Assembly (NCBI RefSeq): GCF_041022165.1
Contig: NZ_CP163302.1
Coordinates: 1,054,001 to 1,118,000, forward strand
Direction of reading: 5' to 3'
Source of the DNA: Sinomonas sp. P10A9
GTDB taxonomy: Bacteria; Actinomycetota; Actinomycetes; Actinomycetales; Micrococcaceae
Length of the DNA stretch: 64,000 bases
The notes beneath the pieces were generated by a model. The model made no database searches. It saw only the letters and a program-made list of their open reading frames with translations, and was not told where the DNA came from. Below, piece by piece: positions 42,214 through 50,463 of this stretch (position 1 is the stretch's first letter; each line of letters opens with the position of its first letter). The position numbers were made by a program, and so were the translations under genes.

Positions 42214-43239
42214 TCAGCGCTGACGGCCGAAGGGGATGACGTCGAGGTCGCTGGGGAGCACGAATGGGCCGGAGAAGTGCTCGGCGGCCTCGGTCCAGAC
42301 GATGTCCGGGGCATGCCCGGGGACGAGGTGGTGCAGCGCCAGGGTGCCGGCGCCGGCGGCCTCGGCGGCCTTCGCCGCCTCCCGGACGCTCGTGTGGGAC
42401 TTGTAGTGGTGGTCCCGCGCGGCGCGCGACGCGTCGTCGGTCTTGTCCCCGTACAGGGACTCGACCCACTCGAAGTCGATCGCCTCGTGCAGGAGCAGGT
42501 CTGTGCCCTGGGCGAGGGTGATCAGGTTGGGGGTGAAGCAGGTGTCGCCGGAGATCGTTACAGACCCCTCGGCTGTGTCGAAGCGGAACGCGAAGGCCGG
42601 CGCCACCGGTGGGTGCTCGACCAGGATCGCGGTGACGGTGACGAGCTCGTCCCGGTAGACCTCGAACGGATCCATCTCGGGGGTCGCGTTCGTGTTGGGG
42701 TGGTAGCCGATCCCGGCGGGGATCTCGATGTCCTCGGCGCGGAACACGTCCAGCGGGCTCGGCTTGAGCGAGTCGAGGATGCGGTCGTTGAGGTCCGTCG
42801 CGTGCGCGGCCATGAGGGTCTCGAACATCTCGCGCGTGCCCGGCGTCGGGCTCTGCGGGGCGAGCGGCTCGGGGCGCACGACGGCGCGCGGGGACACCGG
42901 GGGCAGCTCGCCGCGGTTGCCGGGGCCGAGGATCCGGACGGGATCCGTCCCCGCGCGGTCCTGGAGCGCGTAGAGGCCGAAGATGCCCAGCCCGGCGAGG
43001 TCGTAGACGTGGTCCGAGTGGAGGTGTGTGATGAACAGCGCGCGCAGGTCCTTCAGGTCGAGGCCCGCCTGCGCGATCCGGCGCCCGGCGCCCTGGCCGA
43101 GGTCCACGAGGTAGAACGCGTTGCCGACGACGACCGCGGTCGCGATCCCGGTCCGCTCACCTGAGTCGGGAGCCGACCACCAGCGCGGGCCGCCTGCCGT
43201 GCCGAGGGTGACGACGTGGGGTTCGAGGGTGAGGGCCAT
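42214..43239 (-). CDS. MBL-fold metallohydrolase (RNase Z/lactonase-like)
   Basis: The 341-aa protein has the zinc-binding motif FITHLHSDHVYDLAGL, later VTISGDTCFTPNLI, DLLLHEAIDF and LALHHLVPGHAP, the metal-ligand set of the metallo-beta-lactamase fold. The arrangement is like arylsulfatase/RNase-Z-type small-molecule hydrolases rather than glyoxalase II. AAGGAG precedes the ATG. It is coupled to an MHS carrier and divergent from LysR, so it may open a lactone or ester that the carrier brings in. The substrate is not determinable here. Confidence 0.85.
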   Translation of the reverse strand: MALTLEPHVVTLGTAGGPRWWSAPDSGERTGIATAVVVGNAFYLVDLGQGAGRRIAQAGLDLKDLRALFITHLHSDHVYDLAGLGIFGLYALQDRAGTDPVRILGPGNRGELPPVSPRAVVRPEPLAPQSPTPGTREMFETLMAAHATDLNDRILDSLKPSPLDVFRAEDIEIPAGIGYHPNTNATPEMDPFEVYRDELVTVTAILVEHPPVAPAFAFRFDTAEGSVTISGDTCFTPNLITLAQGTDLLLHEAIDFEWVESLYGDKTDDASRAARDHHYKSHTSVREAAKAAEAAGAGTLALHHLVPGHAPDIVWTEAAEHFSGPFVLPSDLDVIPFGRQR

Positions 43240-43293
43240 GCGGGAGCTCCTTGGTTGATCGGGGGTCTGCGTCCCAGTGTGGTGTCCGCCACA

Positions 43294-43308
43294 TGATTTG
43301 TATAATCA
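43294..43308 (+). promoter_or_regulatory. -10 with palindrome in LysR/MBL gap
   Basis: TATAAT (43301-43306) lies inside TGATT-N5-AATCA (43294-43308), a palindrome in the divergent gap that fits a LysR recognition core overlapping the promoter. Confidence 0.5.
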
Positions 43309-43339
43309 ATCAATCGAAGGTCTCTTATCAGGAGTGCTT

Positions 43340-44242
43340 ATGTCTTCGGAGTTCACCCTCCGCCAGCTCGAATACTTCGTCGCGGTGCTCGACGCAGGCT
43401 CGGTCACCGAGGCCGCGAAGCGCAGCCGCATCTCGCAGGCCGCGGCATCGATGGCGATCGCCCAGCTCGAGAAGGCGCTCGGCGTCGACCTCTTCGTGAG
43501 ATCTCGGTCCAAACGGCTGGTCCCTACCGCAGCGGGAACGGCCCTCGGCGGCAGGGCCCGGCGCATCCTCGGCGAGGTTGCCGAGATCCCGGGCAGCGTG
43601 CGGGGAGGCTGGGAGGAGCTCCGCGGGCGCGTCAGCCTCGGGTGCATGATTGCGATCAGTCCCCGGCTCATGCCGAGGCTTCTTGCCGAGACTGCGGCGA
43701 GGTGGCCCGAGATCGAGCTCGAGTTCGTCGAAGGCGCGGCCGAGGAACTCCAGCGCTCGGTCGCGGACGGCGAGCTCGACGCCGCGTTCGTCTACTCGCT
43801 CCAGGCAGTCCCCGGCGTCGACCTCGTGACGATCGCCGAGTCGCGGCCCCACATCATGCTCGCGAATGGCCACCCCCTCGCAACGAGGCCCTCACTCCGG
43901 TTCGCCGACCTCGCCGAGGAGGACGCGGTGCTGTTCGACGTCCCGCCCAGTGCGGAGCGCGTCACCTCGATGTTCCAGGCGGTCGGTGTGGAACCGCGGG
44001 TGCGCTGGAGGAGCGTCGTCGCGGAGAACATCCGCGGGATTGTCGCGAGCGGCCGGGCGTACTCGGTGACCAATGTCTGGGAGGGCATGGATGAGAACTT
44101 CCGGACCGCTGGCGTGGTCCTCGTGCCGATATCGGATCCGCTGCCGTCCAACTCGGTGGTCGCGGCGGTCCCGCCGGGGCTCCGCCGCCCGCGGCGCGTC
44201 GACGCGATCATCGGTGCGGCGCGGGAGATCGCCGCCGGGTAG
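43340..44242 (+). CDS. LysR-family transcriptional regulator
   Basis: The 300-aa protein has a LysR winged helix (TLRQLEYFVAVLDAGSVTEAAKR, SQAAASMAIAQLEKALGVDLFVR) and a substrate-binding domain with GRVSLGCMIAISPRLMPRLL and AENIRGIVASGRAYSV. CAGGAG precedes the ATG at 43340. It is divergent from the MBL hydrolase/MHS carrier operon, its likely target. The next gene, an IclR regulator, follows on the same strand after 45 nt. Confidence 0.88.
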   Translation: MSSEFTLRQLEYFVAVLDAGSVTEAAKRSRISQAAASMAIAQLEKALGVDLFVRSRSKRLVPTAAGTALGGRARRILGEVAEIPGSVRGGWEELRGRVSLGCMIAISPRLMPRLLAETAARWPEIELEFVEGAAEELQRSVADGELDAAFVYSLQAVPGVDLVTIAESRPHIMLANGHPLATRPSLRFADLAEEDAVLFDVPPSAERVTSMFQAVGVEPRVRWRSVVAENIRGIVASGRAYSVTNVWEGMDENFRTAGVVLVPISDPLPSNSVVAAVPPGLRRPRRVDAIIGAAREIAAG

Positions 44243-44247
44243 ACTTG

Positions 44248-44270
44248 AGGTGATGTGATCCACACCACCT
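44248..44270 (+). promoter_or_regulatory. 23-bp near-palindrome before IclR gene
   Basis: The segment 44248-44270 (AGGTGATGTG, central T, then its complement arm) pairs in nine of eleven positions. It lies just upstream of the IclR gene and is a plausible autoregulatory operator. Confidence 0.5.
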
Positions 44271-44287
44271 TCTCCGGAGTGGCGACG

Positions 44288-45040
44288 ATGAAGCCGGCTG
44301 AAGCCCCAACTCTCATTGCGTCGGTGAGCCGAGCGCTGGAGCTCGTGGACGCAATCGCGAGCTCATCACGGCCGGTGCCGGCCAAACAGCTTGCGCGGGT
44401 CGCAGGTCTGAGCCTCGGGACCACGTACAACCTCCTGCGGACTCTGGTCCACGAGGGGTACCTAGCGCAGGAGCCGGATGGGTTTGTGCTCGGCCCCGCC
44501 CACCCGAGCCAGGTGGCCGCGAGCCCGGGCGCCCTGCTCGCCCGCGCGCGGGGCGCCCTCGCCGGCCTGAGGGACCACCTGCACGCGGCGTCCTACCTGA
44601 GCCGGTATGACGACGGCGAGATCGAGATCGTGGACATCGTTGACGGCCCGACGACCCCGCGGGTTGACCTGTGGGTAGGCGTCCAGGAGAGCGCGCACGC
44701 CACGGCGTTCGGCAAGCAGATCCTTGCCTCCCTCCCGGCGGAAGCCCGGACGGACTATCTGGAGCGGCATCCGCTCGTCTCGCTCACCCCCTACACGGTG
44801 CGCACGAGCGGCGAGCTCGCGCGCCGGGCCGGGCTTACCCCGGGGCTTTCGCTGGACGACCAGGAGTATGCACTCGGCTACCGCTGCGTCGCCGTGCCCG
44901 TAGCCGCGCAGGGGTTCGTCGGGTCGCTGGCCGTCTCGCTCCCAATCGGCTCACGGGCGTCTGCGGAGACTATCGCCCGCGAGCTCGGTGCCGCGGCCGG
45001 GCGCCTGTCCCTGACCATCGGGGCAGAGTTCACCATCTGA
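44288..45040 (+). CDS. IclR-family transcriptional regulator
   Basis: The 250-aa protein has an N-terminal winged helix (ALELVDAIASSSRPVPAKQLARVAG, TTYNLLRTLVHEGYLA) and an IclR effector domain with FGKQILASLPAEARTDYL and RCVAVPVAAQGFVGSLAVSLP. The ATG at 44288 has GGAG eight nt upstream; a GTG at 44255 is also in frame but lies within the palindrome. It sits 95 nt before the dehydrogenase E1 alpha gene and probably controls the E1/lipoyl operon. Confidence 0.87.
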   Translation: MKPAEAPTLIASVSRALELVDAIASSSRPVPAKQLARVAGLSLGTTYNLLRTLVHEGYLAQEPDGFVLGPAHPSQVAASPGALLARARGALAGLRDHLHAASYLSRYDDGEIEIVDIVDGPTTPRVDLWVGVQESAHATAFGKQILASLPAEARTDYLERHPLVSLTPYTVRTSGELARRAGLTPGLSLDDQEYALGYRCVAVPVAAQGFVGSLAVSLPIGSRASAETIARELGAAAGRLSLTIGAEFTI

Positions 45041-45135
45041 AATACCTCCCGTACCGGCACTGCGGGGACCCTCCTACGCTCAAGGCATCGGCAGCCGCGG
45101 TAGCGACGCCGCGGCCGAGCGTGATGGAGGAACCA

Positions 45136-46152
45136 ATGACAATCCAGCATGCCGCCGCCCCCACGGGGCTTGCGGCCGCGGAGCGGGTCGAACTGCTCCG
45201 GACCATGATCCTGATCAGGGCCTTCGAGGAGGCGATCCTGCGGGATTACCACGCAGACAAGAAGCCCGCCTGGGACATCGGCGCGGGCCTCATTCCAGGG
45301 GAGATGCACCTCTCCGCGGGGCAGGAGCCCGTGGCCGCGGGGATCTGCGCGCACCTCACGGCGAACGACGCCGTCACCGCCACCCACCGCCCGCACCACC
45401 TCGCGATCGCCCACGGCATGGACCTGAACCGGCTCGCGGCGGAGATCTACGGCCGCGAGACGGGGCTCGGCCGGGGCCGCGGCGGGCACATGCACCTCTT
45501 CGACCCGGACACGCACTTCTCATGCTCCGGCATCATCGCCGAAGGGTACCCGCCCGCGCTGGGGCAGGCGTTCGCGTTCCAGCGCCGCGGCACGGACCGC
45601 GTGGCCGTGGCCGTGACAGGCGAGGGCGCAGCGAACCAAGGCGGGTTCCACGAGTCGTTGAACCTCGCGGCCCTGTGGAAGCTCCCGGTCGTGTTCGTGG
45701 TCGAGGACAACGACTGGGGCATCTCCGTTCCCCGCAAGGCGTCCACATCCGTGGCGAGCAACGCCGACCGCGCCGCCGGCTACGGGATGCCCGGGGTGCG
45801 CGTCGAGGGCAACGACGTCGAGGCGATCCACGCCGCGGCTGGCGAGGCCGTTGCGCGGGCCCGCTCGGGCCAGGGCCCCACCCTCCTCGAGGTGCACACG
45901 CTGCGCCTCTGGGGCCACTTCGAGGGCGACGCCCAGGGCTACCGGCCCGAGCTCGCCGAGGTCCCAGAACACGATCCCATCCCGGCCTACATCAAGGCAT
46001 TGACGGACGACGGCGCGCTGGACGCCTCCGCGGTCGACGGGTACCGCGCCGAGGCGGTACAGAAGGTTGAGGATGCGCTCGCGTTCGCGAAGTCCTCACC
46101 CACACCGAAACCAGAGGAAGCCCTCCGGTACGTATTCGTGGAAGGAGCCTGA
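45136..46152 (+). CDS. ThDP-dependent dehydrogenase E1 alpha subunit
   Basis: The 338-aa subunit resembles the alpha chain of pyruvate/acetoin/branched-chain 2-oxoacid dehydrogenases: GEMHLSAGQEPVAAGIC, THRPHHLAIAHG, GRGGHMHLFD, the ThDP motif VTGEGAANQGGFHESLNLAALW ending in EDNDWGIS, and the phospholoop-like region after it. With the beta subunit it would decarboxylate a 2-oxoacid or acetoin and transfer the acyl group to lipoate. GGAGG lies six nt before the ATG at 45136; an upstream in-frame ATG at 45124 is less well placed. Confidence 0.88.
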   Translation: MTIQHAAAPTGLAAAERVELLRTMILIRAFEEAILRDYHADKKPAWDIGAGLIPGEMHLSAGQEPVAAGICAHLTANDAVTATHRPHHLAIAHGMDLNRLAAEIYGRETGLGRGRGGHMHLFDPDTHFSCSGIIAEGYPPALGQAFAFQRRGTDRVAVAVTGEGAANQGGFHESLNLAALWKLPVVFVVEDNDWGISVPRKASTSVASNADRAAGYGMPGVRVEGNDVEAIHAAAGEAVARARSGQGPTLLEVHTLRLWGHFEGDAQGYRPELAEVPEHDPIPAYIKALTDDGALDASAVDGYRAEAVQKVEDALAFAKSSPTPKPEEALRYVFVEGA

Positions 46153-46153
46153 C

Positions 46154-47236
46154 ATGAGCGTCACGGCACAGAATCCGGCAGCGGCGGGCGCGCACGCGCC
46201 GTCGCCCGTCCTCCCCGTCGAACCCGAAGCGGGCACGCGCCGTCTCAACACGGCCAAGGCCCTTCAGGAGGCGATCGGGTCCCAGATGGAGGCCAACCCC
46301 GAGGTGTTCGTCATGGGCGAGGACGTCGGGGCGTATGGCGGCATCTTCTCCTCGACAACCGGGCTGCTCGACAGGTTCGGCCCACAGCGGGTCATCGACA
46401 CGCCCATCTCGGAGACGGCGTTCATCGGCCTCGGCATCGGGGCGGCCGTGGAGGGGATGCGGCCGATCGTGGAGCTCATGTTCGTCGACTTCTTCGGCGT
46501 GTGCATGGACCAGATCTACAACCACATGGCCAAGATCCACTATGAGTCCGGCGGCAACGTCCGCGTGCCCATGGTCCTCATGACGGCCACCGGCGGCGGC
46601 TATTCGGACGGGGCGCAGCACTCGCAGTCGCTGTGGGGGACGTTCGCGCACCTGCCGGGGATGAAGGTCGTGGTCCCGTCCACGCCGTACGACGCCAAGG
46701 GGCTCATGACCGCCGCGATCCAGTCCGACGACCCCGTGGTGTACATGTTCCACAAGGGCGTCATGGGCCTGCCGTGGATGGCGAAGAACAAGCGGAGCAT
46801 CGGTGCCGTCCCCGAGCAGGACTACATCGTGCCGATCGGCAAGGCGCGGGTTGCGCGCGAGGGCACGGACGTCAGCATCGTCACGCTGTCCCTGTCCGTG
46901 CACCACAGCCTCGACGTCGCGGAGAAGCTCGAGGGGGAGGGGATCAGCGTCGAGGTGCTCGACCTGCGCTCGGTGGTGCCGCTCGACCGCGAGGCCATCG
47001 TGGCGACGGCCGCGAAGACCGGCCGGGTAATCGTGGTGGATGAGGACTACCAGTCGTTCGGGCTCTCGGGCGAGATTGCGGCGACTCTCGCCGAGAACGC
47101 CGCGAGCCGTGGTGCCGCGTTCTCGCGGGTCTGCGTGCCAGATGTGCCGATCCCGTACGCGCGCGATCTCGAGTATGCCGTGCTTCCGACCCCCGCCCGC
47201 ATCGAGGCCGCGGTCCGCGCGGCGGTGGCCGGATGA
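46154..47236 (+). CDS. ThDP-dependent dehydrogenase E1 beta subunit
   Basis: The 360-aa beta subunit has VFVMGEDVGAYGGIF, RVIDTPISETAFIGLGIGAA, QHSQSLWGTFAHLPGMKVVVPSTP and VEVLDLRSVVPLD, all typical of E1 beta chains. About 30 low-complexity residues precede the domain, an unusual N-terminal extension. It starts one nt after the alpha-subunit stop with GAAGGAG upstream, and it overlaps the lipoyl gene by ATGA, so the three are translated together. Confidence 0.88.
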   Translation: MSVTAQNPAAAGAHAPSPVLPVEPEAGTRRLNTAKALQEAIGSQMEANPEVFVMGEDVGAYGGIFSSTTGLLDRFGPQRVIDTPISETAFIGLGIGAAVEGMRPIVELMFVDFFGVCMDQIYNHMAKIHYESGGNVRVPMVLMTATGGGYSDGAQHSQSLWGTFAHLPGMKVVVPSTPYDAKGLMTAAIQSDDPVVYMFHKGVMGLPWMAKNKRSIGAVPEQDYIVPIGKARVAREGTDVSIVTLSLSVHHSLDVAEKLEGEGISVEVLDLRSVVPLDREAIVATAAKTGRVIVVDEDYQSFGLSGEIAATLAENAASRGAAFSRVCVPDVPIPYARDLEYAVLPTPARIEAAVRAAVAG

Positions 47237-47466
47237 GCACGGAGGTCCGCTTCCCCAAGATGACCGACGCAGGAGATTCGTCCGGGGTCCTTGCGACCTG
47301 GTACGTCGAGGACGGCGAACAGGTCGCCGCGGGTCAGGTCCTCGCCGACGTTGCCGTCGAGAAGGTCGACGCCGAGGTCACCGCCCCCGTTGCCGGTACC
47401 GTGACGCGTTCGGTGGCTGAGGAGGCGGAGGTTGCCGAGGGTGCGGTGATCGCGACAATAGCCTGA
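47233..47466 (+). CDS. Free-standing lipoyl-domain protein
   Basis: The 77-aa protein is one complete lipoyl domain (VRFPKMTDAGDSSGVLATW, then VEKVDAEVTAPVAGTV), with the lipoylated Lys at residue 44. A normal E2 would continue with a subunit-binding domain and a ~230-aa acyltransferase; here the gene stops after the domain, and a 21-bp repeat array begins at its stop codon. It either acts as a mobile swinging arm for a remote E2/E3, or is the remnant of a truncated E2. GC3 is high and the domain is intact, so I favour function. Confidence 0.82.
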   Translation: MSTEVRFPKMTDAGDSSGVLATWYVEDGEQVAAGQVLADVAVEKVDAEVTAPVAGTVTRSVAEEAEVAEGAVIATIA

Positions 47467-47597
47467 GACGTGACTCCGCATGGTTGAGACGCGACTCCGC
47501 AACGGCGAGAGGTGACCCCGCATCCGGTCGTCAGGATGCAGGGTCACCTCTCGCCGTTGCGGGGTCAGCTGTCCGCGGTGCGGGGTCAGCCGTGCAT
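47461..47597. repeat. 21-bp repeat array: three direct plus three inverted units
   Basis: Direct units with cores GTGACTCCGCA (47470), GCGACTCCGCA (47491) and GTGACCCCGCA (47512) are 21 nt apart. Inverted cores TGCAGGGTCAC (47537), TGCGGGGTCAG (47558) and TGCGGGGTCAG (47579) are also 21 nt apart. This is the same unit as at 40685-40843. It fills the gap between the lipoyl gene and the convergent VIT1-type gene. Confidence 0.85.
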
Positions 47598-47606
47598 GGG
47601 GTGTCG

Positions 47607-48725
47607 TCAGCCCATCGAGACGCCGAAGACGAACCCGAGCAGGTACGTCACGGCAGCTGCGCCGAAGCCGATCGCGAGCTGCCGCAGCGCCCGGGTGAGC
47701 GGCGAGGCGCCCGCGAGCAGACCCACGACAGCGCCTGTTCCGAGCAGCGCGATGCCCACGAGCGCACCGGCCACGAGGAGCGCCGGGACCCCGACCATCC
47801 CGAACAGGAATGGAATGATCGGCACGATTGCACCTGAGGCGAAGAAGCAGAAGCTCGCGCTCGCGGCGCCCCACGCGGACCCGATCGCCTCGTGCTCGTC
47901 CTCGGGCTCCTCCTTCTCGGGGTGCAGGGACAGGCTGGGATCGCAGTCGCAGGAGAAGTCGCCGAGGCGCTCGGCCGCGCGGTGCTCGGCGGCTGTCTGG
48001 CTCATGCCGCGTGCTTTGTACACGAGTACCAGCTCATTCGCGGTGAGGTCCAGATCCGGCGCGGCCGTGAGGGTGATCTGCGTGGGGCGCGACGCCGAGA
48101 GCAGCTCGCGCTGTGACCGCACCGAGATGAACTCGCCGGCACCCATCGAGAGCGCGCCGGCCAGGAGCCCGGCGACGCCAGAGAGCAGGACCACGTGGCT
48201 CGCCACGCCGGATGCGGCCATGCCCGCCACGAGCGACAGGTTGCTCACGAGCCCGTCGTTGGCCCCGAAAACGGCGGCACGGAACATCCCGGACAGCCGG
48301 GTCCGGCCGCGGACGGCGAGGCCTCGCACCACTTCCTCATGGATGCGCTCGTCTGCGGCCATGGCTGGCGTCGCGTAGGGGTCGGAAGCATACGGGGAGC
48401 GGCTTTCGGCGCGCTGGGCCATCGCGAGCACAAACACGCTGCCGAAGTGCCGGGCGAGGAATCCGAGCAGCTGGCTGCGCAGCGACGCCGCGCGCGGACG
48501 GCCGATTCTGTCGCCGAGGAGAGTCGTCCAGTGCGCCTCATGGCGGCGCTCTGCCTCGGCGAGGCCGAGCAGGATGTCGCGTTCCTCGCCATCGCGGCGC
48601 GAGGCGAGCGCGCGGTAGATCGCAGCCTCGGCCTTCTCATCGGCGAGGTACTGGCGCCAGCGGCGGAGGTCGGCGGAGGTCGGCTCGGGACGGCGGCCCG
48701 AGGGCGTAGGCAGCGTCTTCTGCAT
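47607..48725 (-). CDS. Ferritin-like/VIT1 fusion iron transporter (MbfA-like)
   Basis: The 372-aa protein joins an N-terminal ferritin-like helical domain (RRWRQYLADEKAEAAIYRAL, LAEAERRHEAHW with an ExxH metal motif) to a C-terminal VIT1/CCC1 membrane domain (FRAAVFGANDGLVSNLSLVAG, then AGEFISVRSQREL and several helices ending LLGFVFGVSMG). Such fusions export or sequester iron and manganese and protect against oxidative stress. AGGAG precedes the ATG at 48725. A His/Asp/Glu-rich loop (HPEKEEPEDEHEA) after FSCDCDPS may bind metal. Confidence 0.85.
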   Translation of the reverse strand: MQKTLPTPSGRRPEPTSADLRRWRQYLADEKAEAAIYRALASRRDGEERDILLGLAEAERRHEAHWTTLLGDRIGRPRAASLRSQLLGFLARHFGSVFVLAMAQRAESRSPYASDPYATPAMAADERIHEEVVRGLAVRGRTRLSGMFRAAVFGANDGLVSNLSLVAGMAASGVASHVVLLSGVAGLLAGALSMGAGEFISVRSQRELLSASRPTQITLTAAPDLDLTANELVLVYKARGMSQTAAEHRAAERLGDFSCDCDPSLSLHPEKEEPEDEHEAIGSAWGAASASFCFFASGAIVPIIPFLFGMVGVPALLVAGALVGIALLGTGAVVGLLAGASPLTRALRQLAIGFGAAAVTYLLGFVFGVSMG

Positions 48726-49098
48726 GGAGGCTCCTGTGGAACTGAGGGTACTGAGTGGCCCCATTGCCTCGGCTACTGTAGACCTTTTCGGCCTCCGAAT
48801 TCGCGCGGTCAACCGCCGTCTGGGAGTTAGGCGAGCCTGAATTCAAGCTCCTTCTGGTCGCTCTTGCCCAGTAGGTCGGCCGGGCCGCCATCGTGCGCTC
48901 GTCGGGGGAGGCTAGGCGACCGAAACGGGTGCGGGATCCTCGATGCGCCGCGCCAACCGTGGCTCCCGCCCGCGCGGAAATCCTCAGTAACAGGTGCGGA
49001 TTCCTGTTGGGCAACAGGTGTTGTCCGATAGGCTATGGGTGATTCGTCTAACAGTCCGTTGCGACCGCCGTCACGGCATTCGCCCAGAAAGAGCACCG
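48726..49098. other. 373-nt divergent intergenic region
   Basis: No convincing gene is seen. A minus-strand open frame ending at 48827 has a plausible tail but no coding-like start. The region near 48989-49034 holds inverted repeats and a likely promoter for the XRE-cupin gene; the rest shows nothing notable. Confidence 0.5.
48989..49034 (+). promoter_or_regulatory. Promoter with AACAGG inverted repeats
   Basis: AACAGG (48989-48994), CCTGTT (49003-49008) and AACAGG (49013-49018) form two overlapping inverted repeats, one of them the perfect hairpin CCTGTT-GGGC-AACAGG. A weak promoter, TTGGGC (49007-49012) and TAGGCT (49029-49034), overlaps them. This could be autoregulation by the XRE-cupin protein. 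Confidence 0.45.
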
Positions 49099-49674
49099 AT
49101 GAAAGCACTCCCCGTCGAGCCCACCAACGCGCCGGTCGCGATCGGTTCCCGCATCCGCGCTGCACGCCAGTCCCAGCGCATGACCATCGAGCAGGTGGCC
49201 GACGCGACCGGACTGACCAAGGGCTTCCTCTCACGGGTTGAGCGCGACCTGACCTCCCCGTCCGTGGCCTCGCTCGTGACCCTGTGCCAAGTGCTCTCGA
49301 TCGCCATCGGCGACTTGTTCGCCGTCCCGGAGACCTCGCTCACGCGGGCCGCGGAAGCACCCCGGATCTCGCTCGGCGGCGAAGGCATCGTGGAGAAGCT
49401 TCTCACGGCCAGATCCGAGCGCCGGTTGCAGGTGCTCCAGGCGGACATCGCGCCGCACGGCAGGGGAGAGTCCGAGCTGTACGCCGTGGACTGCGACGTG
49501 GACGTGCTCCACGTAGTGCGTGGCACGCTCACCCTCATCATGACGAACGAGCAGTACACCCTGAACGCCGGGGACACCCTCAGCTTTCCCGGCCGCGAGC
49601 CGCACACGTGGATCAACCCCACGGACGAGCCGGCCACGGTGCTCTGGATCCTCGTGCCCGCCGCGTCGCGCTGA
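49099..49674 (+). CDS. XRE-family regulator with C-terminal cupin
   Basis: The 191-aa protein has an N-terminal XRE helix-turn-helix (IGSRIRAARQSQRMTIEQVADATGLTKGFLSRVERD, 15-50) and a C-terminal cupin (DVLHVVRGTLTLIMTNEQYTLNAGDTLSFPGREPHTW). This PuuR/HipB-cupin layout often governs polyamine or amino-acid catabolism, so the agmatinase operon 4 kb downstream is a possible target, though an unlinked one. The ATG lies after AAAGAG. An inverted-repeat promoter is upstream. Confidence 0.85.
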   Translation: MKALPVEPTNAPVAIGSRIRAARQSQRMTIEQVADATGLTKGFLSRVERDLTSPSVASLVTLCQVLSIAIGDLFAVPETSLTRAAEAPRISLGGEGIVEKLLTARSERRLQVLQADIAPHGRGESELYAVDCDVDVLHVVRGTLTLIMTNEQYTLNAGDTLSFPGREPHTWINPTDEPATVLWILVPAASR

Positions 49675-49757
49675 CGCCCGCCCGTTCCAGATGCTTCTCG
49701 CTCGCGTATGCGGTGTTGCACGCGGACCCGCCCGGTGGGGCACGCGTCACGCGGTCC

Positions 49758-50360
49758 CTACTTCCGCGTCATCAGATACGCCGCCCAGCCGTGCGGCCAC
49801 CCACGCAGTCCGGACTCCCCTGCGACTCGCTCGATCGCGAATTCAGCCCCGAACCGGCGCTCTACCTCGCCCGGGAGCAGCGCCATCTGCCCGAACGGCA
49901 GCGCCGCGACGGCCGCGCGCTCCCACCGTGACGGAACCCATTCGAAGCACCAGAGCAGGAACAGCCCGCCCGAGCGCAGCAGCGGTACAACGGCCCGCAT
50001 GTATGAGTCGCGGTCTTGGACGCTCAGATCGTCGAACGAGCCGTAGTCGACGAGCACGTCGAATGCCCCAGCCACGTTGCTCATGCGCGTGAGGTCATCC
50101 TCCACGAAGCGCACCGCGACGCCCGCGGCCTCCGCCTTGGCCCTCGCCTTCACGAGGGCTGCCGGCGCGAAGTCGATAGCTGTTGCATCGAAGCCGTGTT
50201 GGGCGAGGAATATCGAGTTGTCCCCTTCGCCGCAGCCGAGGTCGAGGGAGCGACCGGGCGGGACGCGGCCCGATTCGACAAGCCGGACGAGTTCGCTTCT
50301 GGCTGGGCCCACCCAGGGCGGCGTTCCGTGGCGGTACCAGAGGTTGTAGAAGGCCTTCAT
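49758..50360 (-). CDS. Class I SAM-dependent methyltransferase
   Basis: The 200-aa protein has the class I methyltransferase core: motif I SLDLGCGEGDNSIFLAQHG, an acidic strand end ATAIDFAPAAL, VRFVEDDLTRM and LVDYGSFDDL. It begins MKAFYNLWYRHGTPPWVG, typical of the small TehB/thiopurine-like group that methylates small molecules or oxyanions. The substrate is unknown. It is convergent with the XRE-cupin gene and shares its strand with the APC permease upstream. Confidence 0.83.
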   Translation of the reverse strand: MKAFYNLWYRHGTPPWVGPARSELVRLVESGRVPPGRSLDLGCGEGDNSIFLAQHGFDATAIDFAPAALVKARAKAEAAGVAVRFVEDDLTRMSNVAGAFDVLVDYGSFDDLSVQDRDSYMRAVVPLLRSGGLFLLWCFEWVPSRWERAAVAALPFGQMALLPGEVERRFGAEFAIERVAGESGLRGWPHGWAAYLMTRK

Positions 50361-50463
50361 GGCATTGGCCTTTCTCTGTGGCCCCTTCGATGAGGGGCGC
50401 GAGTAGGTTGCCAGCGGCGTCGGCAACCGGGCGGGAACGTGCGGGGAGGACGCCAGAGGCGTG

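Noticed and set aside
48827-48960. Minus-strand coding-like tail (ends SDQKELEFRLA) in the gap before the XRE gene
   Set aside because: The last ~25 codons look plausible, but no start with coding-like sequence is found upstream; I cannot support a gene.
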